A model generated the notes under the pieces. That model was not told the DNA's origin. It saw only the letters and a program-made list of their open reading frames with translations, and did no database searches. Of a DNA stretch of 64,000 bases, positions 61,819 to 64,000 are shown piece after piece (the stretch's first letter is position 1; each line of letters starts with the position of its first letter). Position numbers and translations under genes: made by a program. The DNA is from an uncultured Paracoccaceae bacterium (GTDB taxonomy: Bacteria > Pseudomonadota > Alphaproteobacteria > Rhodobacterales > Rhodobacteraceae), in contig CALKXV010000009.1 in assembly GCA_938005545.1 (NCBI GenBank), forward strand, positions 294,936-358,935, written 5' to 3'.

Positions 61819-63843
61819 TTAAGTCGCGCTGCGCGGTTTCCCGGCATTTGGTTTCTTGGACCGTTTCGGCGTGGCATTGCCACCCGCTTGGCTTTTGGCT
61901 AATTGTCTGGCGCGGTTTTTCTTGCTTGATGGTTTTCCAACCGGTGTCTTCGGGCCTTTTGTCGAACGTGGCTTATCCGCCGCTTCGGCAGTGGCAGGCT
62001 TGGACCCTGGCTTCGACTTTCGCGGTTTCCAGGGTTCGGCCTTGGGTGCATCTTCTTTGCGCTTCGGTTTGGCTTGCCCCGGCTTTTTCGCGCCCCCTTT
62101 GGGTTTCTTGACCCGAGGCGCCGGATCATCGTTCCATTCAACGGGTGGCGTGGTTGCAGGCCGAACAGGTGCAGGTTTGGGCTCGGGCGGCGCGGCTTTG
62201 TGCGGGGCCGGTTTGCCTTTCGGCGTAAATTTACCCTTGCGCGGTTCGCGATCAAGAACCGGCGCTTTGGCCAATTGCATCAGCTTCGCACCACCCTCAA
62301 GCGTCAGCTTTGGCCCAACAGCATCCAGAAAGACCTTGACCGAACTTTGGCGGATTTCAATCAGGGAGGCATCCTTGCGCACCCGAATGGCACCAATGTC
62401 TTCGCGCGACAGGTTCCCCATTTTGCACAGCATCGGCAAAAGACGGCGCGGTTCAGCACCAACCGCATGGCCGCCATCCAGCGAAAACCAAATGCTTGGC
62501 CCAAATTCTGCGCGCGGCTTGGCTGGTGTCGACGGATCAGACAGTTCCTCGGGCGCCGAGCGACCTTCCCGGTAGATCCGGACATAGGCCGCCGCCAGTT
62601 GTTCCGGCGTAAACTGTGCCACCAATTGATCCACAGTTGCGCGGTTGGCGGGTTCGACATCCGCCGTCCAATCGGAACTGGCAAGCATACGTGCGTCGTC
62701 TTTCGCGCTTACATCTTCAGCCGATGGCGCTTCGCCCCATTCAGCCTTGACCTTGGCCCACCCCAATAGCCGGTGTGCTTTTTTCGCAGCCGCCGGGGGC
62801 ACGATCAAAGCGCTTACCCCTTTGCGGCCCGCACGACCCGTGCGTCCCGAGCGATGCAAAAGCGTGTCTTGGTTTGTGGGTAATTCAGCGTGGATCACAA
62901 GTTCAAGGTTCGGCAGATCGATCCCCCGAGCAGCCACATCGGTCGCCACACAAACCTTGGCCCGCCCATCCCGCATGGCCTGCAAAGCATGGGTGCGTTC
63001 GTTTTGCGATAACTCACCCGACAAGGCCACAACCGAAAAACCTCGGTTGGTCAGCCGCGTGGTCATTCGGTTTACAGTGGCCCGCGTGTTGCAAAATACG
63101 ATGGCATTGGGGGCCTCATAGAACCGCAGCACATTGATAATCGCGTTTTCCGCATCGCGCGCAGACACATTCAGCGCACGGTAATCGATGTCCGCATGTT
63201 GCGTGTTGCCCGAGGTCGTCGCAATGCGTACCGCGTCCTTTTGATAATTCTTGGCAAGCTTGGCGATCGTCGCCGGAACCGTGGCCGAAAACATCAGCGT
63301 CTGTCGTTCGATCGGGCATTGTTCGAGGATGAATTCCAGATCTTCGCGAAAGCCCAGATCGAGCATTTCGTCCGCTTCGTCCAGAACAACCGCCTTCAAC
63401 GCGCTCAGATCAATCGACCCGCGCATGATATGATCGCGAAGACGCCCCGGCGTTGCCACCACAATATGAACGCCCCGCGCCAAAGCCCGGCGTTCGTCGC
63501 GCATATCCATACCACCGACGGTTGACGCCAAAGACGCGCCTGCCGGGGCAAATAGCCAGCTCAGTTCCCGTTTGACCTGCAACGCCAGCTCTCGGGTCGG
63601 CGTAATGACAAGGGCCAAAGGCGCCTCGGCCCGACCAAACGTCTCGGCCTCACCAAATATCCCCGGCGCAATGGCCAGTCCAAATCCAAGGGTCTTGCCC
63701 GACCCGGTCTGCGCCGACACCAAAAGGTCTTTGCCCGTCAATTCGTCACTGGTAACGGCCTCTTGGACGGCGGTAAGCGACGTGTACCCTTTTTCTTCAA
63801 GTGCCTTGGCAAGAGCTTGCTTCACGTCGTCTCCAATTTTCAT
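61819..63843 (-). CDS. DEAD-box RNA helicase with DbpA-like RNA-binding domain
   Basis: An ATP-dependent RNA helicase of about 674 residues. Walker A is AQTGSGKTLGFGLA, motif II VLDEADEMLDLG, motif III SAT (MFSATVPAT), and motif VI HRSGRTGRAGRKG. After the two RecA domains, PSIWFSLDGGHAVGAEPRRLLPMLC marks a DbpA-type RNA-binding domain (about 450-520). The last 150 residues are a Lys/Pro/Ala-rich disordered tail. Members help ribosome assembly or cold adaptation. ATG 63843 is taken as the start; 63858 adds five residues and cannot be excluded. Confidence 0.93.
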   Translation of the reverse strand: MKIGDDVKQALAKALEEKGYTSLTAVQEAVTSDELTGKDLLVSAQTGSGKTLGFGLAIAPGIFGEAETFGRAEAPLALVITPTRELALQVKRELSWLFAPAGASLASTVGGMDMRDERRALARGVHIVVATPGRLRDHIMRGSIDLSALKAVVLDEADEMLDLGFREDLEFILEQCPIERQTLMFSATVPATIAKLAKNYQKDAVRIATTSGNTQHADIDYRALNVSARDAENAIINVLRFYEAPNAIVFCNTRATVNRMTTRLTNRGFSVVALSGELSQNERTHALQAMRDGRAKVCVATDVAARGIDLPNLELVIHAELPTNQDTLLHRSGRTGRAGRKGVSALIVPPAAAKKAHRLLGWAKVKAEWGEAPSAEDVSAKDDARMLASSDWTADVEPANRATVDQLVAQFTPEQLAAAYVRIYREGRSAPEELSDPSTPAKPRAEFGPSIWFSLDGGHAVGAEPRRLLPMLCKMGNLSREDIGAIRVRKDASLIEIRQSSVKVFLDAVGPKLTLEGGAKLMQLAKAPVLDREPRKGKFTPKGKPAPHKAAPPEPKPAPVRPATTPPVEWNDDPAPRVKKPKGGAKKPGQAKPKRKEDAPKAEPWKPRKSKPGSKPATAEAADKPRSTKGPKTPVGKPSSKKNRARQLAKSQAGGNATPKRSKKPNAGKPRSAT

Positions 63844-64000
63844 TTTTAGGGAGTGCATTCAACGCGTCGGCGCGCTCCAATCCGACAAGTGACCGCGCCT
63901 ATCCTCTTGAAACAGGAATGTATAGGCCACAACGGAACCGATACGACATCCGTTCCTTTCGTGCGCTCCATGATGTGATGCATGGCGATCCGGGAAGGAC

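Overview
The window reads as chromosome of a marine alphaproteobacterium of the Roseobacter group (Rhodobacterales). The clearest lineage marker is a SAM/SAH-type riboswitch directly in front of metK, a class known from Rhodobacterales. A protocatechuate branch in the order pcaD-C-H-G-(hydrolase)-B, a deo/cdd/upp salvage operon and a fused malic enzyme-phosphotransacetylase fit the same group. Gene density is high, many genes overlap by 1-4 bases, and base composition is moderately GC-rich except in a few AT-richer patches (about 16.2-17.6 kb and 31.2-33.2 kb). I see no rRNA, tRNA, CRISPR array or complete insertion sequence.

Layout. 1-6.8 kb, mostly minus strand: end of an aromatic/aspartate aminotransferase, GNAT acetyltransferase, SseA, a membrane protein that looks like a metalloprotease without its metal site, then the nucleoside salvage operon cdd-deoA-deoB-upp. 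6.9-14.9 kb: central metabolism (malic enzyme, propionyl-CoA synthetase, NAD kinase, GlyA) and small genes. 14.9-21 kb: small membrane proteins, an orphan Phd/YefM-like protein, an AT-rich Fic AMPylase gene behind a 72-bp tandem repeat, LepA, and a protein with a short Ala/Ser tandem repeat. 21-23.2 kb: TetR regulator divergent from a CPA1 Na+/H+ antiporter.

23.6-31.1 kb is the most unusual region. Six minus-strand genes appear to form one operon: an exported beta-propeller-like protein, an exported Ig-like protein, a glutathionyl-hydroquinone-reductase-like GST, a tandem-CDGSH/glutamate-synthase-like fusion, a hemerythrin-domain protein and a second GST. They are divergent from a LysR-type regulator, with a perfect inverted repeat in the shared intergenic region. 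A solo tyrosine recombinase and an esterase-like gene follow (31.2-33.2 kb).

33.5-43.3 kb is core: rpsA, an aldo/keto reductase coupled to cmk, a B12-binding-type radical SAM enzyme, and the operon ybeY-corC-lnt-[riboswitch]-metK. 43.3-45.7 kb holds dgoK-dgoA-lactonase for 2-keto-3-deoxygalactonate use. 45.6-48.4 kb holds a glycosyltransferase and an unknown partner. 49.1-56.2 kb is a long plus-strand run ending in pcaDCHG-hydrolase-pcaB, which takes protocatechuate to beta-ketoadipate. 56.2-64 kb holds a TetA-like MFS pump, a zinc alcohol dehydrogenase, GNAT, an enolase-superfamily enzyme, a GT4 glycosyltransferase and a DEAD-box helicase.
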